Assembly (NCBI GenBank): GCA_002470275.1
Contig: DKNY01000046.1
Coordinates: 1 to 16,450 of the forward strand
Direction of reading: 5' to 3'
DNA length: 16,450 nt
Source of the DNA: Gammaproteobacteria bacterium UBA7376
GTDB lineage: Bacteria; Pseudomonadota; Gammaproteobacteria; Pseudomonadales; Azotimanducaceae
Shown here: one piece after another, positions 16,402 to 16,450 of the stretch
Position numbering within the stretch: position 1 is the first letter of the stretch
Layout: every line of letters begins with the position of its first letter
Notes under the pieces: model-generated
The model's input: only the letters and a program-made list of their open reading frames with translations
Told to the model about the DNA's origin: nothing
Databases searched by the model: none
Program-made: the position numbers and the translations under genes

Positions 16402-16450
16402 CGGGGTATAGCGCAGTCTGGTAGCGCGCCTGCTTTGGGAGCAGGATGTC
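16402..16450 (+). tRNA. tRNA-Pro (anticodon TGG), 5' part, cut by the right edge
   Basis: Forty-nine bases of a tRNA are visible. The 5' acceptor strand is CGGGGTA (16402-16408), the D arm is GCGC / AGTCTGGTA / GCGC (16411-16427), and the anticodon arm is CCTGC / TTTGGGA / GCAGG (16429-16445). The anticodon TGG is at 16436-16438 and reads CCN proline codons. The start with C at position 1 and the D arm resemble E. coli proM. The variable loop begins with ATGTC at the edge. The T arm and 3' acceptor strand are outside the window. Confidence 0.95.

Noticed and set aside
1..16450. Mobile elements, CRISPR arrays, toxin-antitoxin or defence genes.
   Set aside because: No tandem repeats, transposase motifs, integrase genes or terminal inverted repeats were seen. 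All coding space is taken by recognisable core genes with tight spacing.

Overview
The window is a compact, almost gap-free stretch of housekeeping genes from a Gram-negative bacterium, most likely a gammaproteobacterium of the Pseudomonas/Marinobacter/marine-oligotroph type. The evidence is the gene order leuC-leuD-leuB-asd-fimV-truA-trpF-...-folC-SPOR protein-cvpA-purF with a divergent LysR gene before leuC, which matches the Pseudomonas-type arrangement, together with LpxH (lipid A synthesis), FimV and MiaE. GC content is high (by eye in the upper 50s percent). I cannot name the genus. I see no mobile element, CRISPR array, phage gene or sign of recent transfer.

Layout: (1) 1-165, minus strand: N-terminal piece of a LysR-type regulator that runs off the left edge. 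(2) 166-294: divergent control region with an AT-rich core and a perfect 15-bp dyad of LysR type. (3) 295-3454: leuC, leuD, leuB, three leucine-pathway enzymes. (4) 3514-6825: asd, a short fimV, truA. (5) 6826-6952: a leader in front of trpF that can fold over its translation start. (6) 6953-9628: trpF, trpB, trpA with overlapping ends. (7) 9634-13533: folC, a DedD-like SPOR protein, cvpA, purF. (8) 13572-14668: a DUF1289 protein translationally coupled to miaE. (9) 14640-16237, minus strand: folD then lpxH, convergent with and overlapping miaE by 29 bp. (10) 16324-16450: a promoter and the 5' two-thirds of a tRNA-Pro(TGG) cut by the right edge.

Functionally the plus-strand run joins branched-chain amino acid synthesis, the aspartate pathway, the last steps of tryptophan synthesis, folate polyglutamylation and the first committed purine step. 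FolD on the other strand supplies one-carbon folates used by the purine pathway. Many stops and starts overlap (leuC/leuD, trpF/trpB, trpB/trpA, dedD/cvpA, DUF1289/miaE, folD/lpxH), which points to polycistronic, translationally coupled expression. No interval longer than 300 bases lacks a gene.

No dramatic new system is visible. The points most worth checking are the foldable trpF leader with a repeated 9-mer, the DUF1289-MiaE coupling, the Glu in place of the catalytic Asp in TrpA, the absence of accD between trpA and folC, and the tail-to-tail overlap of miaE with lpxH.
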